A DNA stretch of 64,000 nt, taken from Daphnia pulex (Eukaryota > Arthropoda > Branchiopoda > Diplostraca > Daphniidae). Below, in pieces: positions 26,201 to 38,786 of the stretch. Under the pieces are notes generated by a model, which was not told the DNA's origin, searched no databases, and worked only from the letters and a program-made list of their open reading frames with translations. The stretch's first letter is position 1. Each line of letters starts with the position of its first letter. The stretch is taken from assembly GCF_021134715.1 (NCBI RefSeq), contig NC_060017.1, forward strand, positions 6,076,001-6,140,000, read 5' to 3'. Both the position numbers and the translations under genes were made by a program.

Positions 26201-29200
26201 CGACGAACAAAAACTTTAGGGGGTTATTTCCCCCTTTTTCATTTTCATCTTTTGTTGTTAGATTCCCCCCTGAATGTCTATATACCGGTAGCTGTAACTA
26301 TATTTAGCAGTTGACGTCTACAAGCTGATAATGTGTCGACCTTACGACCCCGGGGTGGTACTACCCACATCCCTCGAATAGGAGTTGTCCGAAATACTTT
26401 TCTTGGGAGGAAATACCTATAAAAATATGAAAAAGGGGTGAAGTATACATGCAGAGTAATCGAGGTACAGACTCGAGTTTTAGCCGCAGAGTGTGTGTCA
26501 AGCCGGACAGGAAATGACGGGGTGTGAGCCAGTCCACCACCACAGCGCCCAGTGACCGAGATGTCAAACGCGTTCTATTATATCGATTGATGGGGCTCCT
26601 TCAAATCTACGGGCCTTCATTCCCTCTTCTTTTTTTTCCCACATGTCCTGAATGGAAGTCATCAGCCATCGGAATGGATAAAAAAGAAGGCTGAAGAATG
26701 TCGAGGCCTTTCACCAATCATCGCCCCACATGCTATAGCGAGACCTCACTTGTATGTGTGTAGGAAAACCCTGGCCATTATCCGAGCTAGAAAAAGAAAA
26801 AAATTCCGGTTATTTTCTTCTTCTTCCTATCGGCGCTGTTGTTGCGGAGACCTCCCCGGAGTTTAGAATCTCCTCCACCACGATTTTGGTATTTTTCTTT
26901 TTTAAAAACAAATTTTTTTTTTCATTCGTCCCTACTTCTTTATTTTTTATTTCATTTTTCAGACTATGGGAAAACATCTCGTTACGAAGAGAAAGACGTT
27001 AGCAGTTGTGCTGCCGCTGTGTGTATAACTTCAACACAGGAAGGAGGCGAAAAAAGATGGAGGAGATGATAAAAAAAAAGAATGAAACCGAAATTTTTCT
27101 CTCTCTCATTTCTCAGTCGGATGGAAGAAGAAGAATGTTTTTTCTTGTTTAATAATCACCCTGGAAAAAAAAAACGAAAGAAAGAAGAAGAAGAAGAGAT
27201 AAGAAAGAAGGAAGATGGAGAGACCACCCAATGAATTGAGACATCGTCCGTTTTCTCTTTTTTCTTTCTTTCCACTCTTGTGAACTAAACGCGCGTCTGA
27301 GCTCTCCGCTCCGTGTGTGTATGAACCAAGGAGGAGGAGGCCAACTTTGCTGGCCTGGCGGAGTATATAAGACGTTATTGTTGTTGTGTAAATTCATCGA
27401 GGCCCATTTGGATGGGTGCTCTTCTCCGGCCCTCATGATGGGAAACCGGTTTTTTCTTACGAGCCATGAAGTTTCTTCATACCCTCCTCGGGGCCCTCTG
27501 TATAACTCGCCAGGTTGTTTCTTCTTCTTCTGGTGATTATTAGACTGGCGTACCGATGGCTTTTGTTCTTTTTGTTTCCCTCTTTGAGATATTTGGCAAG
27601 AGACTCCCAAGGGTGTACGTCATTATCCTCCCAAGAAAACTCGAGCGCGAGCCCTCACTCAAGGCTCTCCGACAAAACAACACCTAACTCTCAACATCCA
27701 ATCGATTTCGTTCCATTTGCGGCCGGGAATTTCTTTTAAGAAATTCATTTGTTCAAAAAGATCGGCCAGTATCAAAACGCGTACATGACGCACATAGAGA
27801 GAAACAAGTGAAGCATCAAATTGGCCAGAGCGCGCGATGAATGGGCAGCGGGCGGACAAATAAGTTGCAGCAGGGTCCGCGCATTCTTTCACATTTGTCC
27901 CGTCTGCCCAGCGCGCTCCTCCAACTGTGAACGTGAGAACATGCAAGTAGCGATTTGCTCCAGAGCAGACAACAACAACAACAACAACCTGAGACGTACA
28001 ACTACGTTTTTTCTTTCCTTTTCTTTCCATTCTGATCGTTTCGAAACACACAAGAGAAAGAGAAACGGATAATAACGGCGCGGATGGAACACCTGTCGGA
28101 GCGCACCAGAAGCCTCAACAGTCTTGGCAGGAGCAAACCTCCTCCACTTATTCGACTTTGACGACTTCATCGGGGAGCCCAAAAAAAGAAAGAAAAAGAA
28201 AGAAAAGGAGATGATGAAGATGTTTGGGATAAGGGGGAAAGAAGAAAAAAATAAAATAAATGGCGCGCCACCTGGCCATTTCCAACGAACGAGCTACACG
28301 AGTTCACCTTTAACACCCGAACAAAAAAATGCGTATGGGGAGAGGATGGCCCAGCCAAAAGAAGAAAAAAGGCACAAGGGAGAGAGAAAAAGGATCAGAA
28401 ATACCTCGTGGGAGGGAAAAGCCATTCCGGTTGGGATACTCTGAAGCGGATAATCATCCGCTTGATGAAGCCAACGCGCATAATGAGTGGGTGTTGCTGC
28501 AGCAACCATCTAGCTATCCTCTTTTTTCTTTTTCTTTCGTTGCTCCGAAGAAGAAGAAGAAGAAGAAGGAAAGAGAAATGGGTAATAAGAAAAATGTGGG
28601 AGAGAGAAGAGATGATTGGAGGTGGGAGGAGCCGAGTCGTGATGCTCAAGACGATAGGTGGAACCCGGTGGTACTGCTGGCCAAAGTCAAGAGAGAAAAA
28701 TCTGAAGAAAGAAAATAAACGGACTCGTTCTTCTTCTTCTTCTTCTTCTTCTACGAGATGGAAGAAGAAGAAGAAGAGAGGGCGCGGCCCACCCAGGTAT
28801 CGAAGGTTATACCAGTCGACCACCCATCGGTGCTGGAACTTGCTCGGGGAGTTTCGGGGCTGGTCGATAAGGTTTTTTTCATTTTTATTTTTACGGATCC
28901 GGCGGTTGGAGGGGAAAAGTTGTGAGCCAACAACTTGATACGTTTTGAATCAAAAATAAGGAGGAGGAGGAAGACGTTTTGGATTTAATCAAGTAGCTTC
29001 TCATCTTTCACGAGCTGCTTTGCCACCAAGAGATTTTCTCATCAAAATGCACACCCCATCCAATCAAGACACACCTGAGCGGTTCCCCATTTTCAATCGG
29101 CAACCGAATATCAAGACGTCAACGGTCACCACTCGTTTTTTTTCTTTCGATACTTTCACGACTACCATTTCGAGAAGAAGCTCCGATGGAGAGGGGGGAA

Positions 29201-32200
29201 GATCAAATCCGAATTTAGTTTTTTTTTACGATCGAAAGGAGAAATTGAAGCGACTTCTCGGGTTTCTAAAAAAACAACAACAAAATTTAATGTCTGCCGC
29301 CATTGGCTACGGCTAACGATAGTACCTCGTCGCGCGCCATCTGTTACCATCCAACTTCAATCACGTCCAAGAGTTTGAAAAAAGTAAAAATCAAGTTCTC
29401 CGAATCACTCGATAATTCGAAATGCGTCATCTATAAATACTACCCCACCCCACCTCCCTCCCACCTAAATGAACTTGTCTGTAGTGCGGAGTAGTGGGCG
29501 GTAGAGGGTGGAGGATGTCTACAAGTCACGATGTAATTGAAACAGCAGATATAAAGCGCCCAGAACTTTGCTCTTCAGTCGAGGCTAGGCTCCTCTGGGG
29601 AACCATCGCCGGCGAACTCTTGGCCGGGGGAGTCCCAAAAAAAAATCATTCCCATCCAATTTTGTTTGTTTGTTTGTTTAGTTTTTGGAAATTCATCATT
29701 TCCTTCTTCTTCTTCGTCTGTGATGAGAGAAAATTCCCGAGTTCACGAAAAATGCGCCCGCTCCTTGGCTTGAATGAATAAACATAACTAGATATGGGTT
29801 GGGGGGGGGGGGGGGGGTTTGGGTGCGGAGCATTAAAGGGAGGTGGGATATAATATGTATAGAGCCATGTCAAGCATTTATAGAGTTCCCATTGGGAATC
29901 TCTGGGATTCTTCCCGAAGCCACTCCATGGTGTACACACTATATATATATATATACTGCACGTCTTTGTTTGTTTGCGTGCGATAATCTCGCGTCTTTCA
30001 TGGGCAAGTATTTCCCCCCTCCCTCCCTCCTTTTTTTGTTTGTTTCCTATTATAGATTCTTCCTTCCTCTTTTCTAGTTTCCGCTTTTATGGAGAATTGT
30101 GGGGGATGCGCCGAGAAATCCTGCGGGATCAACCGACTGCATTATCACATCCTTAATCTATGCATAGATGCCGAATCAAAAAAGGTTTATCGAGTTCGAT
30201 TTAAATACGCGCACAAAATCAACGAACGATTATTCGCTCAATCAAATTGTAGCAGTATAGGCCTATCAGGAAAATATTTAATCTCTCGAGATACATTTTT
30301 GGGACAAAGAAAAAAATAACTGATTTAAAAAGTTGAAAAGTCCAAAAGCTTCCGGTGGAGAGGGATGTAAAAAAAACTCTTAAAAGAAAAAAAAGATTTA
30401 ACCATTTGCTGGATGCTACTGATGGATCGAGATAGTGAGATAGTAGTACCAGTACGCAAACAAACCAACCCCATATGCTGTTTTTTCCCCCCACATATTT
30501 GCCTTGAATAAGAAGCTTAAAAGTTGCTTCGATCGTTCTTCCATTCAAGAAAAGAAAAATTCGCCATTTCCTCCGCCTTTATTTGGCCAAAAAATTGTTC
30601 GACAGATTATATAGCAGAGTATAGGTTAAAAATAAGAAAAAAGTCATTGTGGACAGGTACTTTAACTACAGTAGTAGATCAGTAACCACACGAAAATGGA
30701 GGGTGGAAGAGAAAAGTAGGTGGTAGCCCCCATCAGCTAATCCGGTTGGCCCATTCTTTTGATTTGAATGGAAACACAAACGGGAATTCAAGAATGAACA
30801 GAAAGTGGCTAATAATAACAATTATCCGCTATTTAACTTGGGCATTAAGAGTGGTGCGCAGTCGAAATGTCACCTGTCAATCGTTAAAAAATGGAGATAG
30901 TACTCTGGAATCCCCCAGAAAGACTGGGCGAGGTGAGTTGTGTGTATGGAGACACACACACCGTGTCCGGCGAGAGAACTTATTGGCTAGGGAGACGGGC
31001 AGGATGAGACAACTCGATGATGGCCAAGTTTATCTCTTTTGAGACTATATCCAGTCCAATAGTCTACTAGTTAATGTATCAATGCAGTTAGATATTACGT
31101 CTAATGCGTAATACATATATATAAAAGTTTGGCCGACGGGCCGGCCAGGACTATGCGCCATATCCTCCAGAGAGACACACCGGATGACGACGACGTCATC
31201 CAGCAACGGCCTTTTTTTTTCTCTCTCTTTCTTCCTTCGTCGTTTTGCTGCTGGAGCGACTCTCTTGACTCATCTCCAAGATGGACGTCTTTCCATCCCT
31301 CTCTCTCTCTCCTCTGGCTGAGCTGAGCCTCTTGCACAGCCCCCGTCTCGCGTGTATACACTTTTCGTCCATCTGTCCGTCCCGTCCCGTCCCCGAGAGA
31401 GATCCACCTTGGGCAGAGTTGAGAGAGAACGAGTGTGTGGGAGAGAGACTCCTACGCTCCTTGTGATGTGTGCCTGCGGTACTGAACGCAAATGGGGCGG
31501 AGCTGCGATGGCTCCCTCCGGTGAGAAGGATCCAGGCCAACTCTGACTTATGGACGGGCGGAAAAACTCGGGCGCGCCAGAGAGAGCTTGCCACTAATAT
31601 CAAGAGGGAAAAGAGATGTTGGGTGAGAGGTGAAGGGGCGCTAGGGAATCTGACGCCCTCAAAAAATTGGAAAAAGAAAAAAAGTTACCAAAGGCGAAAA
31701 GCCTCGCACCGTCGTCTCATTTCTACCACCACCAGCACCACCACCACCACCACCGCGCCCCTAGTGGCTCTTAAAACCTGACTAAGAAAAGAAAGAGTAA
31801 AAAAAAAAAGAGACGGGGGAGTCGACGGGAGGAAAAAGTTGCGCAAGGATAAGGGATCTGCCGGAGCTCCTAAGGGGTGGGGTGGGCGGTAGGAGCCTGA
31901 AAAAAAAAACTTTTCTCCTATTTTTTTTTTTTTTTTGTTATAAAAGACTCACTCGAACGTCTTCGGGATTTCTCGGGACGACACTGCTCCTGGCCGCCTT
32001 AGCTCCTCCGTCGAGGGATCAAGTAGAAAGTATAAAGAGACGGTCGAATATATAGGAGACGACGACGACGAGGACGGCGACTAGGACTTTGGAGAAAAAC
32101 GGGAGCGGATGAGAGAAGGAGAGAGAGAGAGAGCTATATAGTTCTCTTCTCCTGGGAAGCGAAATCCCCCAGCGATTTGAAACTCTCTCTCTCTCTCTCT

Positions 32201-35200
32201 CTTGGTCCAAATGCACTCACGAAAGAACTATCTACTGCACAGTGGAGGAGGAGGAGCGAAACCGCAAAGTCAAATCGAATAAGAATCAAGATAACAGACT
32301 ACTCTCCCCCGCTAGCTGAATTTCGACCATTTTCTAACAGGATCTGTCGCTTTATTTTCCAAAATAATTAAGGACCAAGCAGATTTTGAACGCGCCCGCT
32401 TCTTTGAATTTCTATTGGAAAAGATTCTGATCCTGACATTCAGACGTAAAAGAGAATTGTCATTTTTTTAATGGCTGTCCATTTTCTGGTGTCGACACCA
32501 TTTTCTTTTGCGGGAGGAGATCCTCCCGCCGTTTCCCACGAGGAAACCCCCCTTTCCCTTTTTTTCGTGAAAACAAAACACGCAAACTGGAAATGCTTTA
32601 AAAAGAAAAAAAGAACAGCAGACAGACACACACACGCACGTTGAGCTGATGACGTCGGATGTCTTATTTGGAATAGGTGAGAAAAGAAGAAAAAGAAAAA
32701 TTTCGTGCGCAGTCCCGCGCCGCCGGGTGCCCGTCCGCCCAACACGGAAAACTCTTGCGACTTCCAGTATCCCCCCCCCCCTCTCTCTCTCTCTGCAAAA
32801 GTTACTATATACATAAGTCGTAGCGCTGCTGACTTTACTCCCGGTCCTCCCAGCGCACACTAGAAACACTCCTGGGAATTTTCATATTAATCACATCTCG
32901 AGCGCACAGAACTGCTGCGTGCAGAGCAGCAGCACACACACGCCAGTGCCGCACAGCTCATACGACTTTAAGGACCGAAAGTAGCTGCTGCATGCTCATC
33001 ATCCACTACTCGATCCATCCATCCGTCCACTAGCGGCGGCGGTGGCGGCAGCGGCTTCCATTTTGTAGATATTCCCCCAACCAGCCGAGCAAGGAAACTC
33101 TGGCCGCCCTTTTTACTTTTTTATTTCTTCTTCCAGGAGATTTTCAAATCTCGCGGGATCGTCCGCAAGCGTCCCTGCCCCGTATTACGTCCGCTTAGTT
33201 GTCCTGCAGAGTGCCGGAATGGGAAGAAAATGGGAAGGACCCCCTCCGCCGCCGCCGGATAGACTTTTGACGAAGAATGAAGAAGAAGTGCGCGCACACA
33301 CACACATCATCAGCAAGAGTAGATGAGTTGAAGGAGCTTTGGGGGTTCCATCCTTTTACCGTTTCTCATCAAAGTTCAATAACTTTCCTTCCTTCCTTCC
33401 TTTGCGTTTACGGATTTTTATTTTTTCTTGGGAAAGGACTCGGTGCTCACGTAACAATCGGTCGCCATCAATATTCCCGGCGCTTTTATGAAACTGTTAA
33501 CAGCCCGGCGAAGAGAAGAGAAGAGGCTTTTTTCTTTACAGAATAATGTATAGTCGCCACCAGAGACCTGGCAATGCCTATACCAGCTCCTTATGCAGTA
33601 TGAAACAGGTTGCAGCTCCTCGGTGCACTTTCGTGCAGGATCCGGTGTATCCCGACCGAATTTTATCCTGCCCGCCTACCCGTTTCCTGTTGGACTGTCG
33701 TGCTCGGCGTGGAACATGTGTGCGGAGAAGCAATTTGGAATGCAAATTGCAAATGGGGGGGATTCTCTACGGCGGAGGAATGAGACGGGAGCGTAGAGAG
33801 AGAGAGAGAATAGACGTAGTCTCGTTTTGAGACAGACACACCCAATAATGCAAAGTCGTTCTACATCCACTATACGAATGTGTGTGTGTGTGGATATAGA
33901 CTGTCTCTACCTCCCCCAGACTCCCTGGAGGAGCCGATCCTGTGAATAAAAGAAAGAAGAAAACTTCTTCTCTCCTTTTCTTCTTTCTATTTTTCTTTAT
34001 TTCGTTGTTGGATACTCATTTTAAAATCTACTCCCGAACCACAATGCAGCCACACAATGCCCAATCGATGCCATCATCGCAGAGTTGCGGCATCCATTCT
34101 CAGCCGCGTTGGACAAGAGTTTGCGGCTTTTGTGTATCATCGCGGAGCACACTTATTGGGAGACGAAAAAAGAGATGGAAAAGAAAAAAAGATGGAAAAC
34201 AAAATGTAAGTCAAAAAGGTTTGTTCGGCTGATGCAACAACCGGGCGGCCTTTTTAAAACTTTTGACATTCCTCAACAGTTTTTTTTTTCTTCGTGAGAG
34301 AGAAACTGTCGGAATACTTAATGCTCTGCCTTTTTCTTGATGTCCTTACATTAAAAAAGAAGAAGAGGAGAGAGAGAGAGAGAGAAAAGACCCTGACACT
34401 CGGCTTTCCCAGTTCCTTATAAAGTATGGGGGCCCCTCGTTTTATTCGATTGGCGCTAACGTTGTAACGATCGGGACATGCAAGGTGAGTTTATGTGTCT
34501 TGGCGGAAAACGGCCAGTAAGATGCAGATGGACACGAGGAGAATCTTCTTGGTCAGCCCAGTATAGACACTAGAGGATTGAAAAAAAAACAAGTCGAATA
34601 ACTTTTTTTTATTCCAGAAAAAAAAAACGATTCCTCGATGGTCCTAGCTTCGTTTCACAAAAGAATAAAAACTTGCTAGCTTGCCTAGCTCTCTTTTTTC
34701 CTCCCCCCGTCTCCCAGAAGGTGGTCCAGCTCTCCTGCGGCTCGCTGCTGTTTTTCCTGTACCCTATAGATTTTTGTGTGGACTGGCTGCTGGTTCAACT
34801 CTGCCCAGCATGAGGTAGATTGGTTCCTCGGAGCTCCACACACTCCTTTTTCCGGTGTGTTATCCTTGGCCATTCTTTTTTATCTTTACCCCCCTTCTTT
34901 TCTCTCTCCCCCTTAATGCACATTGTTTGTGTGTGTGTGAGGGGGTTGTTCTTTTCGCACTGTTCCAAAAGATCGCAATCATCTTTGACCTGCTGGCTTT
35001 CTTCTTCTTTCTCTCTTCGGGGAGAGATACAAAGTACACAGACACATCGGAGGAATATAGGAGCAACACCGAGGGGGCAACCCAAAGGGAGGAGAGAGGG
35101 GAGTCTCATTTGAGAGATCGGATAAGATCTTTTCGCCTCGTGTCACCGCACCTTTTTTTCTTTATACGCTACACAGTACATTCACAGAAAAAAAAGAGCT

Positions 35201-37764
35201 TTGCCTCTCTCTATATTTTTTTTTGTTCAACCCTCCCACTCGTACAGACTTTTTTTTTTATCTTATTTGATTTTATTTAACGACCGGAGACGGACGCGAA
35301 CCAAGTCACCCAGCGCATTTAACTGTCAATAACGCACGTTTTTAAAGGAAGATTCTCCTTCTTTCTTTTCCTCCTTTTAACTGCTGGTGTAGTAGTAGTG
35401 GTGCTGCCAAGGGTCCAAGGTTGGCTTTTAAGAGCCCCATTCTGTTTGTGGCGGGACTGTGATCGCGACTGTGATTTCACATCTCCTCTACACGACGAGT
35501 GTTTGGAGGAAAAGAAAGAAGAAAAAAGTCACCTTCGCCGCGTCAAAGGTAACAATAAGAAAAAAGAGAATAGGGAAAATAAAAAGGAGGCCAGCCAGCT
35601 AAGCAGACGAACAAGAAGAAACAGAAATTATTCCCAACAACAACGGGCATGTGTCGTTAGACACGGCAGACGCCACACCCGGTTGAGAGTCAACAAAAGA
35701 AGAGCGCAGATATATGGCGATCATCAACGCCTTAACTGAAAATGGCCCGTCTTCTCTAGTGGTAAGTATCCAAACACATAACCGCGGGGAATTTTATGTC
35801 GCCGTTGCAGAAAAGCGAAGAGACAACAACAAATTCTCGTCTTCTCCCGAAAAGATGCAGCAAAAAAATCTCTCTCTCAAGGAGAGAAGCAACAACAACA
35901 ACCACAACAACCCACCCAGAAATAGAAAAAAAGATTGCACAAGTCACCGCGAGGTCCGGAGACCAAACGGCTGGTCACACAGGACCAATTGTCGAAGAAT
36001 CGGATGCGTTCTAAAACGGACCCAGCGTGTGTCTCACAGCGAAAAGAAAAGGTCGTGTCATCACAAGAAAATATTTTTGAAAGAGAAATGAGTGGACGTC
36101 TTCCCGGGAAGGAAAAGCTCTTCTTTTTTTTTTTTCTTGGCTGACAATCCTCTTTTAATGAACTGCTCGTCATATCGTATCATCATTTCTCTTTCCTGTC
36201 CTCCTCCCCCCGTTCGGGACCTGTACACACATCACGGGAGTGTATACGCGCATAATAAAGCTTTTCATCCTCTTGGCACTCAATCATTTTCTTTAATTTT
36301 ATTGATCGAAAGCAAAAGAGACTTGGGATGATGACGATGATGAAGGATTCATCATCCGCTATGGCAACCATCTTTTAAGCTCTCAGCAACTCTTTTCACT
36401 TTTAAATAATGAAAGAGCTACTACCTTTACTTATTGTGTGCTTAGACTATCGCACAAGAAGGATCGCGCCCGTCGTCTTGAACCATTTGGGGCAAAGTCA
36501 AAAAGTGGAAGAAGACGGAAGACAAGGAAAATGGGGAAAAAACAACTCGGCGCTAATGCGAGTCGACAAATGAAGTCGCAGATTTTTGACGAGCCGCCAT
36601 TAGGGATCGTCCTTTCCGATAACGATCGTTTCACTCGAAAAATGGGAGAAAGAAAATAGCGGGGGGTACGGTACACACACGTATATGGATTAATGAAGGT
36701 GGAGCTCACCTGATGTCGATGGCAGCAGCTGATTGTCCATCAAGTCGTCGTCGTCGTCCTCCTCATCTTCTTCTGGTTCGCCGAGTTCTAGAAGAATGAG
36801 ACCTTCTTCCTCCGACGTGAAACTTCCGTTGCTGTCGCTGCCCGCGTCACTCAGTTCACCGTAGTCGTCGTTATCGTTTTCGTTCGCATTGGGCGGATCT
36901 GGCGATTCAAAAGAAATGAACAGAGTTAGACGGTTCGTGATGGCACAAAGCAAAAATTCCCCCCGAAAAATGTAAAGGCCATTTGATTTCATTTTTCTCG
37001 ATTCTATTAATTAGAGAGATGGTTTTAAAGTTGGTGATAAGACTTGCGAGTTGGATGCCGACTCGTGAGGCCGTGAGTGAAGAAGCGGGGGGGGGGGGGA
37101 CCAAGAGCTTCAAGCAGATTCAAGTTTTCTTGTTAGTCAACTTAGAAAATCTCCCTGGAGAGAGTTATGGAAAAGGGAAGAAGGAGCGGACGGGGGGCGG
37201 ATAGGAGCGGGAGCGAAAGGTCTAACAAAGTCCCCCATACCAACCCCCCCAAAGTCGCTCTACTGCACTCTTGTTTCGACGTCGACGACGACGTCTAGCT
37301 AGTGTAGTAGGCAAAAAAGGCCCAGACCCAGACTTGGCAGCCATAGATGAGCAGCAGTCGAATTCCCTTCGCGGGACTTGAGAGCGCAGGGTTCGTCCCG
37401 CGGGACCCGCCTAATATCTTCCCTCTCTCTCTCTCTTTTTCCTCTAGGACGCTCGATCGCTACGGGAGCAAGCGGGAAAGAGAGAGAGACGTGAAAGGGG
37501 AATATATATATATAAAATAAAACAAAAAATCTTCCTTTAACGTTTTTTTTTCTTCTTCTTCCTTCCCTGTTGATAGACGCCCGTTGTACGTCACGGACTT
37601 TGTCCCGCTATCGATTGACATGGGTTCTACTGGGTATTTTTTTGAACGCACATATTAAAATGTATAAAAATGGGAACTAGAATCGCTTAGAGTGATTTGT
37701 CGATATTTAACTCACCGGTGTGGAGGTAGCAGGGGCGAGGCTGCGGCTGTTTGCGGCGGGTCAT
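14234..37764 (-). CDS. Oaz: Oaz / ZNF423-ZNF521 family multi-C2H2 zinc finger transcription factor
   Basis: Seven exons (37716-37764, 36710-36898, 18548-18783, 18313-18455, 17398-17842, 17054-17282, 14234-16920) close in one 1325-aa frame. The protein opens [12 protein letters not shown], the RRKQxxPR NuRD-recruiting motif seen at the start of ZNF521, FOG and SALL proteins. An acidic segment (residues ~20-75) follows, then fingers [48 protein letters not shown] and [10 protein letters not shown]. Later fingers [38 protein letters not shown] and CHLKFFF match ZNF423/521 in order. These proteins bind DNA and partner with SMADs and EBF/Collier to control neural and adipose fates. About two dozen fingers are present, some degenerate. 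After the last family finger come a Glu-rich run and four tandem fingers (residues ~1181-1290) absent from the vertebrate proteins. Met at 18745-18743 could start a shorter form lacking the NuRD motif. Confidence 0.92.
20491..20524. repeat. GA then CA microsatellite
   Basis: Ten AG units (20491-20510), then TCAG and an ACAC run, in the Oaz intron. Confidence 0.9.
22103..22120. repeat. GA microsatellite
   Basis: Nine GA units in the Oaz intron, with another GA run near 22184-22199. Confidence 0.9.
28728..28776. repeat. Paired TTC / GAA trinucleotide tracts
   Basis: A TTC tract (28728-28752) is followed 8 nt later by a GAA tract (28761-28776), so the two are complementary and can form a hairpin or triplex. 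It lies in the Oaz intron. Confidence 0.9.
29801..29817. repeat. Poly-G run of 17
   Basis: An uninterrupted run of 17 G on the plus strand (C in the Oaz transcript), the longest of several G-runs in the window. Confidence 0.95.
32183..32202. repeat. CT microsatellite
   Basis: Ten CT units in the Oaz intron, with a complementary GA run about 50 bp upstream near 32118-32132. Confidence 0.9.
36899..37715 (-). other. Intron 1 of Oaz
   Basis: 817 bp between the 49-nt first coding exon and exon 2. It contains a G-run near 37088-37099 and purine/pyrimidine tracts but no other gene. The GTGAGT donor next to 37715 and the CAG acceptor next to 36899 have matching phase (1 nt carried over). Confidence 0.7.
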
Positions 37765-38786
37765 TTCGATTTACGGCAACTCGGCGTTAATCGCTCCTTA
37801 ATCGTGGCCAATGGATAAGAGTTAATGGCGAGTGATCACGAGAAGCTTAAGCGAGAAATCACGACACGGAGCACCGCTTAAGTGCCCACAAGTAAAATTA
37901 CCGGCAATGAATGAAAGTATCGAGTGAAAATAACCGAGACCTTCTCAAGACTAAATTAGGAGTGTGAAACTGGCGCGTCTAAGTCGATGTGGAGCCGTTC
38001 TCGACTAGGCAGAATAGTGAATTGCTTGTAAGTTTGGCCACGAGGTCGTTTGTGGCCGTCCTCTCACCGAGTCGTTAACGCAAGCGCAGTGACGACTCGT
38101 TGAGGTAACTCCTAAATGCAGTCGCACGTCCCAACTTGTTGCAGTCGTAATCCACTCCCCCCCTCTATTAATACTAACAAAGTCGTTATGTATTAGTTGA
38201 GTTTCAAGTATGCAGAAACTATTATTTTTTTTTTCGATGTCGATTTTTCATTTTTGTTAGACATTTCTATCCGGATTCCTGACTATGATTCTTCACCTGC
38301 AGCATTAATCATGTACCGCCCCCGACTTGAAAGCAAAGCAGATTAAAAATACATTCCTTCGTTTCCGTTTTGATTAAACATTTGTATGATCAATTCCTCG
38401 TCGCTAAGGTAGTACGTAACAGCTAGCGACGATGCATGGAAGATGAAAGCAAAAAAGCAACGAACTAACGAAGGTAGGTTGATAAATAAAAGTGTCGGTG
38501 CATTTTGTGCGCTTCAGAATCTCATCGGTAGATGTCTGTGTTAAGCTGTCAAACAATGTAAACAAACACAAAAATGAAAGCCCAAATATGTCTTATGTGT
38601 CTTATCTGTAGGTTTGTGCATTGTCATGTCAATATCGCTGGGTGCACGTCGATGAAACGCAAGTAAGTATTTTAAACCGTCCAACGAAGCTAACGTCAAT
38701 GCGATTACATCAGTCGGTCAGAGATCCTTCGTCGTTTTTCCAGAGATCGATCGCCTCAGCTATTGTTCTGATTCCACCAATAAATC
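37765..38786. promoter_or_regulatory. Divergent promoter interval Oaz / RTN4IP1
   Basis: The start codons face away from each other 1.02 kb apart. The first few hundred bases next to Oaz are probably its 5' UTR. On the other side a non-coding 5' exon of RTN4IP1 probably ends at 38662 (CGCAA then GTAAGT) and joins at 38744 after TTTTTCCAG, an 81-bp intron. No TATA box could be assigned with confidence. Confidence 0.5.

Larger units (their letters stand above)
18784..36709 (-). other. Intron 2 of Oaz (17.9 kb), low-complexity rich
   Basis: This one intron separates the acidic exon 2 from the first zinc-finger exon. It is dominated by GA/CT, CA, CTT/GAA and poly-A/T tracts, with many short open frames made of Lys/Arg/Glu/Ser/Phe that reflect this composition. 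I found no conserved coding exon in it. GC-richer islands near 31130-31600 and 32880-33260 could be enhancers or alternative promoters, but nothing in the sequence proves this. A plus-strand ATG at 35714 is followed 45 bp on by a GTAAGT donor; it was not called a gene. Confidence 0.6.

Noticed and set aside
34212..34240. Partial resemblance to miR-375 (GTTTGTTCGGCTGATGC)
   Set aside because: The similarity covers only part of the mature sequence and no complementary arm is nearby.
35714..35761. Plus-strand ATG with 16 codons followed by GTAAGT inside the Oaz intron
   Set aside because: It looks like a first coding exon, but no continuing exon was found and the peptide is not recognised; one donor motif is expected by chance in 18 kb.
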